A stretch of 64,000 nucleotides of DNA, taken from NCBI RefSeq assembly GCF_900114115.1, contig NZ_FORX01000009.1, positions 62,001-126,000 on the forward strand, written 5' to 3'. Source of the stretch: Desulfomicrobium apsheronum (GTDB lineage Bacteria; Desulfobacterota; Desulfovibrionia; Desulfovibrionales; Desulfomicrobiaceae). Position 1 is the stretch's first letter; each line of letters begins with the position of its first letter. This document shows, piece after piece, positions 1 to 9,872 of the stretch. Made by a program: the position numbers and the translations under genes. Under the pieces are notes generated by a model. That model worked only from the letters and a program-made list of their open reading frames with translations, had not been told where the DNA came from and ran no database searches.

Positions 1-487
1 AACACAGACTCCCTGTCACCATGATCGGTGGGAGAAAGCCCACGCTGAAGGTTTTGACCAGGTCCTGTTTGTTGGCGAAAAAGTAGGACAGGTAGAAAAC
101 CAACGCGATCTTGGCAGCCTCCAGCGGCTGGATGGAGAACGGCCCGATCCGCAACCAGCGACTTGCCCCGCCGGCAGTGGTGGCGAGCGGCGAAAAAACG
201 GTCAGCAGCAGAAGTCCGGCCGCCAGCAAAATCCAGAGATAGGTGTGACGATAGAAAAATTCGATGTTCGAGCGGGCCGCCACCGTCAGCACGACGCCTC
301 CGGCGACCATGAACAGCACCTGCTTCCAGAACAGGGCGTATTTGTCGCCATAAACCTTCTCGGCCATGATGCCGCTTGCGCTCAGAACCATGATAAGCCC
401 GAGGGAAGCCAGACAGATGACCGCGCCCAGCAAGATGACGTCAAAGCTCATGAGCTGGCGGGCCGCTTCGCGCTGGGTGATCTTCAT
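1..487 (-). CDS. ftsW: FtsW, SEDS-family septal peptidoglycan polymerase (N-terminal part)
   Basis: Partial gene: the start codon lies at 487 and the 3' part runs off the window, leaving about 162 residues. The translation begins [20 protein letters not shown], followed by hydrophobic segments and the conserved SEDS stretch [18 protein letters not shown]. FtsW is a multi-spanning inner-membrane glycan polymerase that works with FtsI at the division septum. It overlaps the murD stop by ATGA, so it is translationally coupled to murD as the ninth gene of the dcw operon. The rodA paralogue is the only real alternative; the position directly after murD favours ftsW. Confidence 0.93.
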   Translation of the reverse strand, partial: MKITQREAARQLMSFDVILLGAVICLASLGLIMVLSASGIMAEKVYGDKYALFWKQVLFMVAGGVVLTVAARSNIEFFYRHTYLWILLAAGLLLLTVFSPLATTAGGASRWLRIGPFSIQPLEAAKIALVFYLSYFFANKQDLVKTFSVGFLPPIMVTGSLC

Positions 488-1776
488 GATGCGCCCTCCA
501 CCCATTCCCTGACAGCGCGCTGGAAAGCCTTGCCCCGCTCCTTGTAGTTGGCGAAGAGGTCAAAACTGGCCGTGGCCGGCGACAGAAGCACGCATTCTCC
601 GCTTCGGGCGTCGGCGGCGGCCCTGAACAAGGCCTCTTCCAGCGTTGCGTCCCAACTGATTTCCTTGCCGCAACCGCTCCAGGCCGCTTCGAAAATTTCC
701 CGCGACTGCCCGAACAGATACACGCCGCGAACCTTCTCGCGCAGAATCGGCACCACCGCACAGAGATCACCGCCCTTGAACACGCCTCCGGCCAAAAGAC
801 GCACGGGGCGGTCCTGGCTTTTGAGTGCCGCGATCATGGAGTCAATGGTCGTGGACTTGGAATCATCGATAAAAACGATGCCCTTGTGCTCCGCGACCGC
901 CTCAATGCGATGCGGCAGGGTGGCAAAACCGTCGATCCCGCGCTGCACATCCTCCTCGGAAAGCCCGAAATAGCGGCACGCCAGATAGGCCGCCTCCATG
1001 TTTTCCCGATTGTGCTCACCGGGCAGCCCCGGGCATTCAAAGCGTGGGCTGGCCACGAAATAGACCCTGCGACCCTGGGTGAAATTTCGTCTCTCAAGCT
1101 CATCCTTCATGGACAACGGCACCACGGCCAAATCCGATGCATCCATGTGCCCGAACATGGAGAGCTTTGCGCTCAAATACTCTTCCATGGTCTCGTGGTA
1201 ATCGAGGTGGTTGGCCGAAAAATTGAGCAGCACGCCCACCCGGGGATGAAAGGACGGGGAGTTCTGCAACTGAAAGCTCGACACTTCGAGCACCAGGATG
1301 TCGGCCTGCTCGCCTCCCAGCAGATATTCACACAGGGGCGTGCCGATATTGCCGCCGGTGAAGACCTTCTTGCCGTTGGCTTCGAGAATGCGGCCGATGA
1401 GGGTCGTGGTGGTGGTTTTGCCGTTGGTTCCAGTCACCGCTATGATGGGTTCGGACACAAACCAGCTCGCCAGTTCCAGTTCGGAAACCACCTGCACGCC
1501 CGCAGGCAGAAGGTGCGCGACTTTCGAGCGGGCTATGCCCGGGCTGAGCACGATCAGGTTGGCGCCCGCGAAATGCTCTGGCTCGTGCTCGCCCGCGCAG
1601 ACCGTGAAGCCCAGATCGGCGGGGACCTTGGCGGCACTGGCTTCGTTCTTCTCCAGCACGCGCACCGACGCGCCCATCTTCACCAGAAGACGCGCCGCCG
1701 CGATACCCGAGGCTCCCGCCCCCAGCACGATCGCGATGTGACCGCGAAGCTGATCTTCATGGATGAATTCGCGCAT
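484..1776 (-). CDS. murD: UDP-N-acetylmuramoylalanine--D-glutamate ligase MurD
   Basis: Cytoplasmic ATP-dependent Mur ligase that adds D-glutamate to UDP-MurNAc-L-alanine. At 430 residues it has the usual MurD length. An N-terminal Rossmann-like domain ([15 protein letters not shown], about 18-32) is followed by the ATP-binding loop GTNGKTTTT at about 116-124 and by the C-terminal ligase domain with the DDSKSTT region. The start ATG at 1776 is preceded by AGGAAGG. It lies 7 nt after mraY and overlaps ftsW by 4 nt, the classic mraY-murD-ftsW order. Confidence 0.97.
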   Translation of the reverse strand: MREFIHEDQLRGHIAIVLGAGASGIAAARLLVKMGASVRVLEKNEASAAKVPADLGFTVCAGEHEPEHFAGANLIVLSPGIARSKVAHLLPAGVQVVSELELASWFVSEPIIAVTGTNGKTTTTTLIGRILEANGKKVFTGGNIGTPLCEYLLGGEQADILVLEVSSFQLQNSPSFHPRVGVLLNFSANHLDYHETMEEYLSAKLSMFGHMDASDLAVVPLSMKDELERRNFTQGRRVYFVASPRFECPGLPGEHNRENMEAAYLACRYFGLSEEDVQRGIDGFATLPHRIEAVAEHKGIVFIDDSKSTTIDSMIAALKSQDRPVRLLAGGVFKGGDLCAVVPILREKVRGVYLFGQSREIFEAAWSGCGKEISWDATLEEALFRAAADARSGECVLLSPATASFDLFANYKERGKAFQRAVREWVEGAS

Positions 1777-1783
1777 GCCCTTC

Positions 1784-2860
1784 CTACCTCAACTTCAGTG
1801 TTCCCAGAGCCATGACCGCCAAAAGAAGCGACAGAATCCAGAAACGGATGATGATTTTCGACTCGTGAATGCCTTTCTTCTCGAAATGATGATGCAGAGG
1901 GGCCATGCGAAAGATGCGCTTCCCGCCGCTGACCTTGAAATATCCGACCTGCAGGATCACCGACAGGGTCTCGACCACGAAGAGGCCGCCCACGATGACC
2001 AGCAGCAGTTCCTGTTTGCACAGGATGGCGATGAAACCCAGCGTGCCCCCGATGCTCAGGCTGCCTACGTCGCCCATGAAGACCTGGGCCGGAAAGGCGT
2101 TGAACCACAAAAACCCAAGGCCCGCCCCGACCATGGCCCCGCAGATCACCGTGACTTCGCCGACCCCCGCGATGTAGGAAACTTGCAGGTAGTTGGCGAG
2201 ATTCACATGTCCGGCAACATAGACGAAGAGGGCGAAGCATCCGGCCGAAACCACGGCCGGGCCGATGGCCAGACCGTCAAGTCCGTCGGTCAGGTTCACT
2301 CCGTTGGAGGCCCCGATCATGACGAAAAGACCGAACGGAACGTAAAGCCAGGTCAGATCCGGGTTGAAATTCTTGAAGAACGGCACCATGAGCTTGGTCG
2401 AATACTCCGGAAACGAGACCAGCAAGGAGACCGCGCCGACACTGACGATCAGCTGCCCCAGGAGCTTGATCCTGGGGGAGAGCCCGTCGTTGTGCCTGCG
2501 CACGACTTTTATGTAGTCGTCGACAAATCCGACCGCCCCAAACCCAAGGAAAACCATCACGGTCAACCATATGTACTTGTTGCTCAGATCGCTCCACAAA
2601 AAGACACTGAACAGCATGCAGAATCCGAACAGCAGGCCGCCCATGGTCGGAGTTCCGCTCTTTGCCTGATGATCCGGACCGCACTCTTTTATATATTGGC
2701 CAAATTTAAGCTTGCGAAGCCATCTGATAAAAATCGGACCGATGATTATCGACAGGATAAGCGCTGTCAGCATGGCATATATGGACCTGAACGTGATGTA
2801 GCGAAATACATTCAGCATACTGACTTGATCGCTAAGGGGGTACAGCAGATGATAAATCAT
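1784..2860 (-). CDS. mraY: Phospho-N-acetylmuramoyl-pentapeptide transferase MraY
   Basis: Integral inner-membrane enzyme that transfers phospho-MurNAc-pentapeptide to undecaprenyl phosphate to give lipid I. The 358 residues contain about ten hydrophobic helices and the family's acidic motifs [12 protein letters not shown] and [16 protein letters not shown], plus a C-terminal histidine-rich loop ([10 protein letters not shown]). Its start overlaps the murF stop as ATGA, so the two are translationally coupled. Length and motifs are typical and nothing is missing. Confidence 0.97.
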   Translation of the reverse strand: MIYHLLYPLSDQVSMLNVFRYITFRSIYAMLTALILSIIIGPIFIRWLRKLKFGQYIKECGPDHQAKSGTPTMGGLLFGFCMLFSVFLWSDLSNKYIWLTVMVFLGFGAVGFVDDYIKVVRRHNDGLSPRIKLLGQLIVSVGAVSLLVSFPEYSTKLMVPFFKNFNPDLTWLYVPFGLFVMIGASNGVNLTDGLDGLAIGPAVVSAGCFALFVYVAGHVNLANYLQVSYIAGVGEVTVICGAMVGAGLGFLWFNAFPAQVFMGDVGSLSIGGTLGFIAILCKQELLLVIVGGLFVVETLSVILQVGYFKVSGGKRIFRMAPLHHHFEKKGIHESKIIIRFWILSLLLAVMALGTLKLR

Positions 2861-4215
2861 GCCCAGCTCCTTTCCAGCGCAGAATAATACTGCTCCATTT
2901 TACATCCCCGCGACCCCTTGAAGAGCATCACGCCCTGCTCGCAGCGCACTGCGTTCAAAGCTTGCAAAACATCTTCAGCCCCGGACACTTTCTTGAAAAC
3001 ACCTGTGAATCCGCCGAGCCCGGCCTCCACGTCCTGTGCGTGATTCCCCTGAAAAAAGCAGTGCGACGCGCCCATGCCCGCGATCAATTCGCCCAGTTCG
3101 CGATGAGCCCGGGAACTGTCCGCGCCCAGTTCGAGCATGTCGCCAAGAACCAGCACCAGCCGCTTGCCTTCGCCAAGACGCCCGGCCTCGCGGATGGAGC
3201 GCGCCATGGACACGGGATTGGCGTTGTAGGTGTCGTCGATGAAAAGCCATGTTCCGACACGGCTCTGCACGAATCGCTGGATCACCGGGCTGTATTCCGC
3301 CAGGGCGGATTCGATGGCCGCCATGCCCAGGCCCAGTTCCATGGCCATGGCCACCACCGCGGCCAGATTCTCGGCGATATGCACGTTGTGCGACACCTTG
3401 CAGCGCAGCTCTTTACCCTTGACGAGCAGGGTGTAGGAAATGGAGCCCTCGACGTTCTCCTGGCGCAGGCACGAATAGTCGGCCCGCGCTCCGGCTCCGG
3501 AAAAGGTCACCAGCTTCGGATCACGTCTGGCGCTCTGCTGCAAAAGCTCGGGATAGTCGGCGTTGACGCAGGCGAAACCGCCCTTGCGGACATGATCGAG
3601 CAAAATGGATTTCTGCTCCGCCACTCCGGACAGACTGCCGAGCCCTTCCAGATGGCAGGCGCCGATGTTGACCAGGAGCGCCGCGTCCGGGGCCAGGATA
3701 TAGCCAAGCTCGTCCATGTCGCCGGGCTGGCTGATGCCAAGTTCCAGGACCCAGAAATCCTCGTCTCCGTCCATCTCCAGAATGGACAGGGGCAGACCGA
3801 TCTGATTGTTCAGATTGCGAAAATTCTTGGCGGTGCGCCCTGCGGCTGACAGTACCTGTGCCAGCATCTCCTTGACCGTGGTCTTGCCCGCCGACCCGCT
3901 GACGCCGATGACCCTGGCGCGGGTCCCCTCGCGCCAGACCCGAGCCAGTCGGCCCAGCGCCGAAGTCGTGTCCCGCACCAGCAGCACCGGAACATCCAGA
4001 TCAAGAGGCGCGCTGGCCACCACGGCGCAGGCGCCGTTCGCCACGGCCTGTCGCGCGAATTCATGTCCGTCGAGCTTCTGCCCGACGATACAGAAAAAGA
4101 GGTCACCCTTGCGCACGGCCCGGCTGTCGATGCTCACCCGGCTCACAGACTGGTCGTGACCCTGCTCGATGCTCGCGGCCATGGCGGAGGCGATCTGCTG
4201 CAAGGTCATGTTCAT
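2857..4215 (-). CDS. murF: UDP-N-acetylmuramoyl-tripeptide--D-alanyl-D-alanine ligase MurF
   Basis: Cytoplasmic Mur ligase that adds D-Ala-D-Ala to the UDP-MurNAc-tripeptide. With the start at 4215 the protein is 452 residues. The ATP loop [12 protein letters not shown] starts at about residue 107 and the central and C-terminal domains follow with [14 protein letters not shown] chose ATG 4215 because it overlaps the murE stop (ATGA) and has GGGAG 8 nt upstream; an in-frame GTG at 4224 would add three residues. Its stop overlaps mraY. Confidence 0.96.
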   Translation of the reverse strand: MNMTLQQIASAMAASIEQGHDQSVSRVSIDSRAVRKGDLFFCIVGQKLDGHEFARQAVANGACAVVASAPLDLDVPVLLVRDTTSALGRLARVWREGTRARVIGVSGSAGKTTVKEMLAQVLSAAGRTAKNFRNLNNQIGLPLSILEMDGDEDFWVLELGISQPGDMDELGYILAPDAALLVNIGACHLEGLGSLSGVAEQKSILLDHVRKGGFACVNADYPELLQQSARRDPKLVTFSGAGARADYSCLRQENVEGSISYTLLVKGKELRCKVSHNVHIAENLAAVVAMAMELGLGMAAIESALAEYSPVIQRFVQSRVGTWLFIDDTYNANPVSMARSIREAGRLGEGKRLVLVLGDMLELGADSSRAHRELGELIAGMGASHCFFQGNHAQDVEAGLGGFTGVFKKVSGAEDVLQALNAVRCEQGVMLFKGSRGCKMEQYYSALERSWA

Positions 4216-5633
4216 GACAGGCACTCCCGCACGACCTCGAAGTCCGAAAAATGACGCTTTTGCGTACCTATGATCTGATAGTCCTCATGGCCCTTGCCCG
4301 CGATGAGCAACGCGTCGCCCGGCTCCATGGCCTCCAGGGCCAGCGCTATGGCCTTGCGCCGGTCGGTCTCGCGCAGGACCAGGCGCGCGTTTGCAAGACC
4401 CGGCTCGATCTGGTCGATGATGGAATCCGGATCTTCGGTGCGAGGGTTGTCCGAAGTGACCACGGCCACATCGGCATGGCGGGCCACGGCCTCGCCCATG
4501 AGCGGCCGTTTGCTCGCGTCACGGTCCCCGCCGCAACCGAACACCGTGAGCAGGCGCTTGAAACCCATGGATTTGAGCGCCACCGAAACTTTTTCAAGCG
4601 CGTCGGGGGTGTGCGCGTAATCAATGAAAATATCCAGCCCTCGCTCATTGGGCACCCGTTCCAGGCGGCCGGGAGCGCCCGGAGCCTGGCTCAGGCAATC
4701 GCACTGCGCCGGAGTCAGGCCGAGCAACAGCCCCGTACCCACGGCCGAGAGCAGGTTATAGGCGTTGTGACGACCCACCAGACCCGTGCGCAGCTCCCAG
4801 GTATGCCCGTCATGACTCAGGCCAAGGGTCATGCCCCCAGGTCCGGCGACAAGAATCCGGCATCGCAGTTCGGCGTCCTCGGAGTCGAGTCCGAATCCGA
4901 GCAGATCGGGACGCATCGCTTTCAGACGCTGCCCATACTCGTCGTCGACATTGACGAGCCCCTTGGCGCAACGCGCCGGGCCATCCAGAAACAGGCGCGC
5001 CTTGGCTTCAAAGTAGCGCTGCATGTCTCCGTGGTAGTCCAGGTGATCCTGAGTCAAATTGCTGAACACGCCCACTTCCATGGGCAGTCCGGCGATGCGT
5101 TCCTGATCCAGGGCATGGGAGGAAACTTCCATGACAAGATTGTCGACACCGTCGCGAACCATGCGTCCGATGATCTCGTGCAGGCTCAAGCAATCCGGCG
5201 TGGTCATGGTCGCCGGGACCTGGACGCCGGGCCAGGAGCAATGCACGGTGCCGACGAGCCCTGTGGCCATGCCGTTGCGGCTCAGCAGAAAATGGATAAG
5301 ATGCGCGGTGGTCGTCTTGCCGTTGGTTCCGGTCACGCCGATGATCCTCGGCAGGTTCGACTGTGTTCCGAACGCCGCGCGGGCCAGCACTCCGAGAGTC
5401 TGCGCGGGGCTCTGTACCGCCAGACAGGAGACGCCTTCATGGCGGGGAACATCGACGCCTTCGCCATGCACCACGACTCGCGCGCCGCGAGCCACCGCGT
5501 CGTCGATGAACCGCGCACCGTCGACCCGTGTTCCGGAAAGCGCCACGAAAACGTCACCAGGCGTCACCGCACCCGAGTGGGTGCGCAGCCCGGTTCCGCC
5601 ACGAAGCATTTCCAGTACGGTCTCAAGGTTCAT
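4212..5633 (-). CDS. murE: UDP-MurNAc-L-Ala-D-Glu--2,6-diaminopimelate ligase MurE
   Basis: Adds the third stem-peptide residue in peptidoglycan precursor synthesis. The ATP loop GTNGKTTT is at about 102-109. The motif SDNPRTED near residue 400 carries DNPR, the signature of meso-diaminopimelate specificity, so the cell wall should be of the Gram-negative DAP type. The frame is open to an ATG at 5678 inside ftsI, but ATG 5633 (protein beginning MNLETVLEML, 473 residues) has AGGA 9 nt upstream and is the better start; 5642 is also possible. It overlaps ftsI slightly or abuts it and overlaps murF at its end. Confidence 0.95.
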   Translation of the reverse strand: MNLETVLEMLRGGTGLRTHSGAVTPGDVFVALSGTRVDGARFIDDAVARGARVVVHGEGVDVPRHEGVSCLAVQSPAQTLGVLARAAFGTQSNLPRIIGVTGTNGKTTTAHLIHFLLSRNGMATGLVGTVHCSWPGVQVPATMTTPDCLSLHEIIGRMVRDGVDNLVMEVSSHALDQERIAGLPMEVGVFSNLTQDHLDYHGDMQRYFEAKARLFLDGPARCAKGLVNVDDEYGQRLKAMRPDLLGFGLDSEDAELRCRILVAGPGGMTLGLSHDGHTWELRTGLVGRHNAYNLLSAVGTGLLLGLTPAQCDCLSQAPGAPGRLERVPNERGLDIFIDYAHTPDALEKVSVALKSMGFKRLLTVFGCGGDRDASKRPLMGEAVARHADVAVVTSDNPRTEDPDSIIDQIEPGLANARLVLRETDRRKAIALALEAMEPGDALLIAGKGHEDYQIIGTQKRHFSDFEVVRECLS

Positions 5634-5644
5634 CTGGTTCATTC

Positions 5645-7579
5645 CTAACCCGGTTGCCCAGTCAGCCAGAGCTGACATTTATTGTCCGCCGGCCACTTCT
5701 CGCCGGGGAGCGGTTTTTGCTTTTCCACGATAATACCCTGGCCCTTGACCGAAGGCACGATCCCTCGCGCCACAAGTATCTCAAGCGCCTCGCGCACTGT
5801 CGCGCCCTGCAGGTCCGGCATGAATTCCCCATCAACGCTGATGAGTTCCGTTCGCTTCACCGGGGCCGAAAACCGGTCCGGCGAAACCTTCGCCATCTGC
5901 ATCGCATCCACCGGTTCGGCCAGCATGCCCGAGGAGTTGAGCAGCTGGACCCCGATGTTGCGTACCTCGGGGGCAACCAACACGCCGCCGTAATGCCCCG
6001 CCTTTGGCTCATCGACCATCATGCAGACCAGATAGCGGGGCTTGTCGGCCGGAAAGATGGCCACGAATGACGCGACATAGTCCCCTCCGTAACCGCCGGT
6101 CGGACTCGCCTTCTGGGCCGTCCCGGTCTTGCCCGCGACCCGCACGCCTTCTATTCGCGCCTGGGTGCCGGTGCCGTCCTCCTGCACCACCTCTTCCATC
6201 ATGGCCATGACCATTCCAGCCACATTCGAGTCAAAGACACGGGTGCCTTGCACTGGCGTGTCGGCCGCGTGCAAGAGGCGCAAAGGCAGCCGGACCCCGT
6301 CGTTGGCGATGCACAGATAGGCATCGGCCAGTTGCAGCATGGTCACGGCCAGGCCCTGCCCAAAAGAAATATTGGCCAGCTCGACATCCTTCCATTGGCT
6401 GACCGGATTGAGCAGGCCCGCCGATTCTCCGGGCAGGGGCAGGCCGGTCCGGCGTCCGAAGCCGAGTTCCTGCATATAGCGATTCAGCTTGGCGGCGCCG
6501 AGCTCAAGACCGATCTTGGCCGCGCCGATATTGCTCGAATAGCGGATGATCTTGCTTACGGTCAGGTTCTCGTACTTGTGCGTGTCCTTGACGCGGCGTC
6601 CCTTGACGCTCCACTTCCCGTTTTCGCAGTAATACTCCTTGCCCGGAGTGCAGACCTTCTCCTGCAATGCCGCCGCGACCATGATGGGCTTCATGGTCGA
6701 GCCCGGCTCGAAAATATCCACGGCCATGCGGTTCTTCCACTCCCCACGGATCTTCTTGACCGCGTTGGGATTGAAGAACGGATAATGCCCCCAGGCCAGA
6801 ATATCGCCCGTGGGCACCTCGACCACCAGCGCCATCCCGGATTTGCCCTTGGCCCGGATCACGCTGCGCGCCAGCGCCTCTTCTGTGGCCAGCTGTACCT
6901 GGCTGTCGAGGGTCAGGCGCAGATCCTGGCCGTTGAAAGAACTCCTGTCGCCGCTTTCCAGCGATGACAGCCTTTTCCCGGCCGCATCCTTCTGCACGGT
7001 GTACTTGGTGGATGACGGCATGAGCAGGTCGTTGAAACTCTTCTCCAGGCCCTCGATGCCGTTTCCGTCCATGTTCACGAAGCCGAGCAACTGCCCGGCC
7101 ATGTGCCCCTGCGGGTATTGGCGGGAGTTCTCGGTTTCCAGATAGACTCCGGGGAGCATCTCGGCCTTGATCGCCTCCGCCTGTGCGTCGCTGACCTTGC
7201 GTGCCACCCACACGAAACGCTTCTTGGGCCCCATGTTGGCGGCGATGCTCTTGGGGCTCATCCCGAGAATGGAGCCGAGACGCTGCGAAACGGTCCAGAC
7301 GTCCTTGATCTCGTTAGGGCGGACGTAGACGGACGGAGTCGCGATCGACTTGGCCAGCAGCAGGCCGTTGCGATCAAAAATTTCTCCGCGTTTTCCGGAC
7401 ACGGTCTCCGAGGCCCAGTACTGGCGATTGGCCATCTTCGCGTACTCCGGCCCTTTGACCACCTGCACGAAATAGGCACGGGCCCAGAGTCCCATCAGCG
7501 CCAACGCGAAAAGAACCCCGGCAAATATTATCTTGCCGCGGCTTCTGTCCTTGGGTGGCTTGCTTCCGGTTTTTGTCAC
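5645..7579 (-). CDS. ftsI: FtsI/PBP3, septal peptidoglycan transpeptidase with PASTA domain
   Basis: Class B penicillin-binding protein that cross-links septal peptidoglycan with FtsW. The 644 residues comprise a short cytoplasmic tail, a membrane anchor at about 16-40, a PBP dimer domain, and a transpeptidase domain with the active-site STMK at 294-297, SSN at 348-350 and KTG at 484-486. A PASTA domain occupies roughly the last 65 residues (after GEFMPDLQGATVREALEIL). The start appears to be GTG. It sits 19 nt after the ftsL-like gene. A C-terminal PASTA domain on FtsI occurs in many non-enteric bacteria. Confidence 0.95.
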   Translation of the reverse strand: MTKTGSKPPKDRSRGKIIFAGVLFALALMGLWARAYFVQVVKGPEYAKMANRQYWASETVSGKRGEIFDRNGLLLAKSIATPSVYVRPNEIKDVWTVSQRLGSILGMSPKSIAANMGPKKRFVWVARKVSDAQAEAIKAEMLPGVYLETENSRQYPQGHMAGQLLGFVNMDGNGIEGLEKSFNDLLMPSSTKYTVQKDAAGKRLSSLESGDRSSFNGQDLRLTLDSQVQLATEEALARSVIRAKGKSGMALVVEVPTGDILAWGHYPFFNPNAVKKIRGEWKNRMAVDIFEPGSTMKPIMVAAALQEKVCTPGKEYYCENGKWSVKGRRVKDTHKYENLTVSKIIRYSSNIGAAKIGLELGAAKLNRYMQELGFGRRTGLPLPGESAGLLNPVSQWKDVELANISFGQGLAVTMLQLADAYLCIANDGVRLPLRLLHAADTPVQGTRVFDSNVAGMVMAMMEEVVQEDGTGTQARIEGVRVAGKTGTAQKASPTGGYGGDYVASFVAIFPADKPRYLVCMMVDEPKAGHYGGVLVAPEVRNIGVQLLNSSGMLAEPVDAMQMAKVSPDRFSAPVKRTELISVDGEFMPDLQGATVREALEILVARGIVPSVKGQGIIVEKQKPLPGEKWPADNKCQLWLTGQPG

Positions 7580-7598
7580 TTTTTATGCCCAGTTCTGC

Positions 7599-7874
7599 CT
7601 ATTGCTGCATGGTACGTATCTGATCCCGCCTTGGAGGCTGCAACCCCGCTTTTGCAGCCCGATCGCGCAGAGTCGCCGGGGCGAGCAGATAATGCAGCTC
7701 CACTTGGAGTTTCGAATTCTGATCCTGCTTTTCCTGAAGCTCGCGTTCGAGTATTTTCAGTTCATAAGCCAGATCAACCCGTTCGATATTGACCCACACC
7801 AGTCCCAATCCGAGAATCATGGTCACCAGGAACATGACTCCCATGCTCAAATATCCCTTGCCGCCCTCGCTCAC
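7599..7874 (-). CDS. ftsL: FtsL-like bitopic division protein
   Basis: Small protein of 91 residues with one N-terminal transmembrane helix (about 9-28) followed by a periplasmic coiled coil rich in Glu, Lys and Leu (YELKILERELQEKQDQNSKL). This is the FtsL layout: FtsL with FtsB/FtsQ stabilises FtsWI at the septum. Sequence conservation in FtsL is poor, so the call rests mainly on topology and on the position between rsmH and ftsI. The start is a GTG overlapping the rsmH stop (GTGA). Confidence 0.83.
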   Translation of the reverse strand: MSEGGKGYLSMGVMFLVTMILGLGLVWVNIERVDLAYELKILERELQEKQDQNSKLQVELHYLLAPATLRDRAAKAGLQPPRRDQIRTMQQ

Positions 7875-8833
7875 AGCGCCTCTCCGTCAACCCTCTCCGC
7901 CACGCGCAGCTTGGCGCTGCGACTGCGGCTGTTGGACCGCATCTCCTCTTCGGTGGGAATGAGCGGCTTGCGAAAAGGGAGCCTGAGCTTTTGCGTGTGT
8001 CCGCACTGACACACGGGATACTCCCGAGGACACAGACAAGCCGAACTTTCCTTGCGAAAAGCCCTCTTCACGATGCGATCTTCCAAAGAATGAAAGGAGA
8101 TGACCGCGATGCGCGCGCCCGGCCGCAAATAATCGACGACGCGCTCCAGAAAAAATTCAATTTCCCGCAACTCCTGATTCACTTCCAGCCGCAGGGCCTG
8201 GAAGGTCTTGGTCGCGGGATGATTGCGCGACAATGCGCGCCGTTTGGCCGGATAGGCCGCAGCCACGATGCGGGCCAGTTCAAGAGTCGATTCGATCGGG
8301 GCAGTCTCCCGGATCTTGACGATGGCCCGTGCGATGCGCCCGGCCATGGGCTCTTCGCCGTAGTCCCACAGAAGCTGACGCAGCCGTTCGAAAGAGGCCC
8401 CGTTGACGATGGCCGATGCGGGCTCACCGCCTGAACCAGGATCCATGCGCATGTCAAGAGGGCCGTCCTGCAGGAAGGAAAAGCCCCGTTCGGGACTGTC
8501 CAGCTGCAAGGAAGACACGCCCAGATCGGCGATCACGCCATCAAGTCCGTCCCAGCCGACTTCCCGCAGGGCCTGGGGAAAATGCTGGAACGACGTATGG
8601 GCCAGCTGCACGTTTTCTCCGTACCTCGCCAGCCTCTCCCCGGCCTTGGCCAGGGCCTGTTCGTCCCGGTCCAGCCCCAAAAGCCGGGCCTGCCCATCGG
8701 TAATCTCCATCAACCGGGCAGCATGTCCGGCAAGGCCGAGGGTCGCGTCCATGTAGAATCCGCCGGGTTTCGGCGCGATCCAATGCATGACCTCTTCGAG
8801 CATGACCGGAATGTGATCGGAATATGCGTCCAT
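7871..8833 (-). CDS. rsmH: 16S rRNA (cytosine-1402-N4)-methyltransferase RsmH (MraW)
   Basis: SAM-dependent methyltransferase acting on C1402 of 16S rRNA in the ribosomal P site. The 320 residues show the family start DHIPVMLEEVMHWI, the SAM-binding region FYMDATLGLAGHAARL, and the motifs GVIADLGVSSLQLD and ISFHSLEDRIVKRAF. C-terminal cysteines are present (CLCPREYPVCQCG). It is the second gene of the dcw operon, 11 nt after mraZ, and overlaps the ftsL-like gene by 4 nt. Confidence 0.97.
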   Translation of the reverse strand: MDAYSDHIPVMLEEVMHWIAPKPGGFYMDATLGLAGHAARLMEITDGQARLLGLDRDEQALAKAGERLARYGENVQLAHTSFQHFPQALREVGWDGLDGVIADLGVSSLQLDSPERGFSFLQDGPLDMRMDPGSGGEPASAIVNGASFERLRQLLWDYGEEPMAGRIARAIVKIRETAPIESTLELARIVAAAYPAKRRALSRNHPATKTFQALRLEVNQELREIEFFLERVVDYLRPGARIAVISFHSLEDRIVKRAFRKESSACLCPREYPVCQCGHTQKLRLPFRKPLIPTEEEMRSNSRSRSAKLRVAERVDGEAL

Positions 8834-8844
8834 GGCTCCTCCGA

Positions 8845-9300
8845 TCAGAACCGTAGTTCAAATCCTTTTTCGGCCAGATCATCCATGACCTGATCGACAT
8901 TCTCCTGCAGGGCGTTGCGTCCTGCCTCAAAACGCTCCTGGTCCCAAATTTCGAACTTTCGTCCCACTCCGGCCAGAACGATGTCCTTCTGCAAGCCCGC
9001 GTAATTGCGCAGATGTGGTGGAACGAGAATCCGTCCCTGCTTGTCGAGGGTCACCTCGGCTGCGCCGGAAATGAAAAAGCGGTGGAAATCCCGAACCTTG
9101 CGATCGGCCATGTTCAACTTGGAAAAACTCTGTTCAATGATTTCCCATTCTGGCAGGGGGTAGGCAGCCACACAATCGTCGAAATTGGTCAGCACCAGCT
9201 TGCCGTCCGGGGAATTGGCGAACACCTCGTCGCGAAATTCAGGGGGCAGCATGAGCCGTCCCTTGGGATCTTGCGTACGTTGTGAATGCCCTCTGAACAT
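8845..9300 (-). CDS. mraZ: MraZ, transcriptional regulator of the dcw operon
   Basis: The 151-residue protein contains two SpoVT/AbrB-like halves, seen as DPKGRLMLPPEFRDEV near the N-terminus and DKQGRILVPPHLRNYA in the second half. MraZ oligomerises as a ring and binds direct repeats in its own promoter; in Escherichia coli it represses the dcw operon. The ATG at 9300 has AGGAG about 5 nt upstream. Three 10-bp direct repeats lie just upstream at 9320-9350, consistent with autoregulation. Confidence 0.96.
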   Translation of the reverse strand: MFRGHSQRTQDPKGRLMLPPEFRDEVFANSPDGKLVLTNFDDCVAAYPLPEWEIIEQSFSKLNMADRKVRDFHRFFISGAAEVTLDKQGRILVPPHLRNYAGLQKDIVLAGVGRKFEIWDQERFEAGRNALQENVDQVMDDLAEKGFELRF

Positions 9301-9319
9301 GCTGTCTCCTCAGTCCTTT

Positions 9320-9350
9320 CCACTTTTTACCACTTTTTACCACCCTTACC
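9320..9350 (-). promoter_or_regulatory. Predicted MraZ operator: three 10-bp direct repeats
   Basis: Read on the minus strand, GTGG occurs three times with a 10-bp period, two of the copies followed by TAAAAA (TGGTAAAAAG units). They sit about 20 nt before the mraZ start codon. MraZ operators in other bacteria are short GTGG/TGGG-type direct repeats with this spacing in the same position, so this is very likely the autoregulatory site of the dcw operon. Confidence 0.75.
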
Positions 9351-9872
9351 CATGCATCTCTTGGGGAGTCAAGCCATTCCTCCATTTTTTACGGATTTAC
9401 CCCGTAAAAAAAACTTTGCGCACACGCCATTTCCGTAACTTCGAAAACCATCCTTTCGCCCCGGACAACGTCGCCCCAGGGGGGATTCAACCCGACCGCG
9501 CAACAGTCAAATGACAACTCCTTGAAACAACATGTCTTTGCCCTCATTCGCGATACCCGCCCCTGAAAACAGGCCTTTTGCGACCAAAAACACCCGCGCG
9601 TGCACAAACCTCATTTTAGCGACTTCATTTCCTTGACTCTCTATTTTGAGAGGCATATCCCCGGGAGTGGATACGATAACGTACAGGCTTCCAGATTAAT
9701 TCACTGTAATTTTCAATATTACTCTGAAAATTTTATCTATCCAAAAAACGAAAAATCAATTCTCCGTGCAGTCACTTCTACATGAATTGACAATCATGAT
9801 CTTTCTCAACGTATCATTCAAACAATATGAAAATAGAGAAGAAAAAGTGATTTTTTTCACTTTCCCAGAAAA
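9351..9872. other. Divergent intergenic region between dcw and Ehr operons
   Basis: I see no convincing gene in these 522 bases. The part from about 9600 on is AT-rich and must carry the promoters of both divergent operons. A short open frame at 9600-9785 has no ribosome binding site and no recognisable protein features. A hairpin (arms 9844-9850 and 9857-9863, with a T6 loop) lies 9 nt before the first Ehr gene. No sigma-54 promoter pattern was found. Confidence 0.6.
9787..9817 (+). promoter_or_regulatory. Possible sigma-70 promoter of the Ehr operon
   Basis: A perfect -35 box TTGACA (9787-9792) is followed after 19 nt by TATCAT (9812-9817), a 5 of 6 match to the -10 consensus. The spacing is 2 nt longer than optimal. 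The site lies about 55 nt upstream of the first Ehr gene in AT-rich DNA, so it is plausible but unproven. Confidence 0.35.

Noticed and set aside
9600-9785. 61-codon open frame in the region between the dcw and Ehr operons
   Set aside because: No ribosome site and no recognisable features; the AT-rich DNA there is better explained as promoter region.
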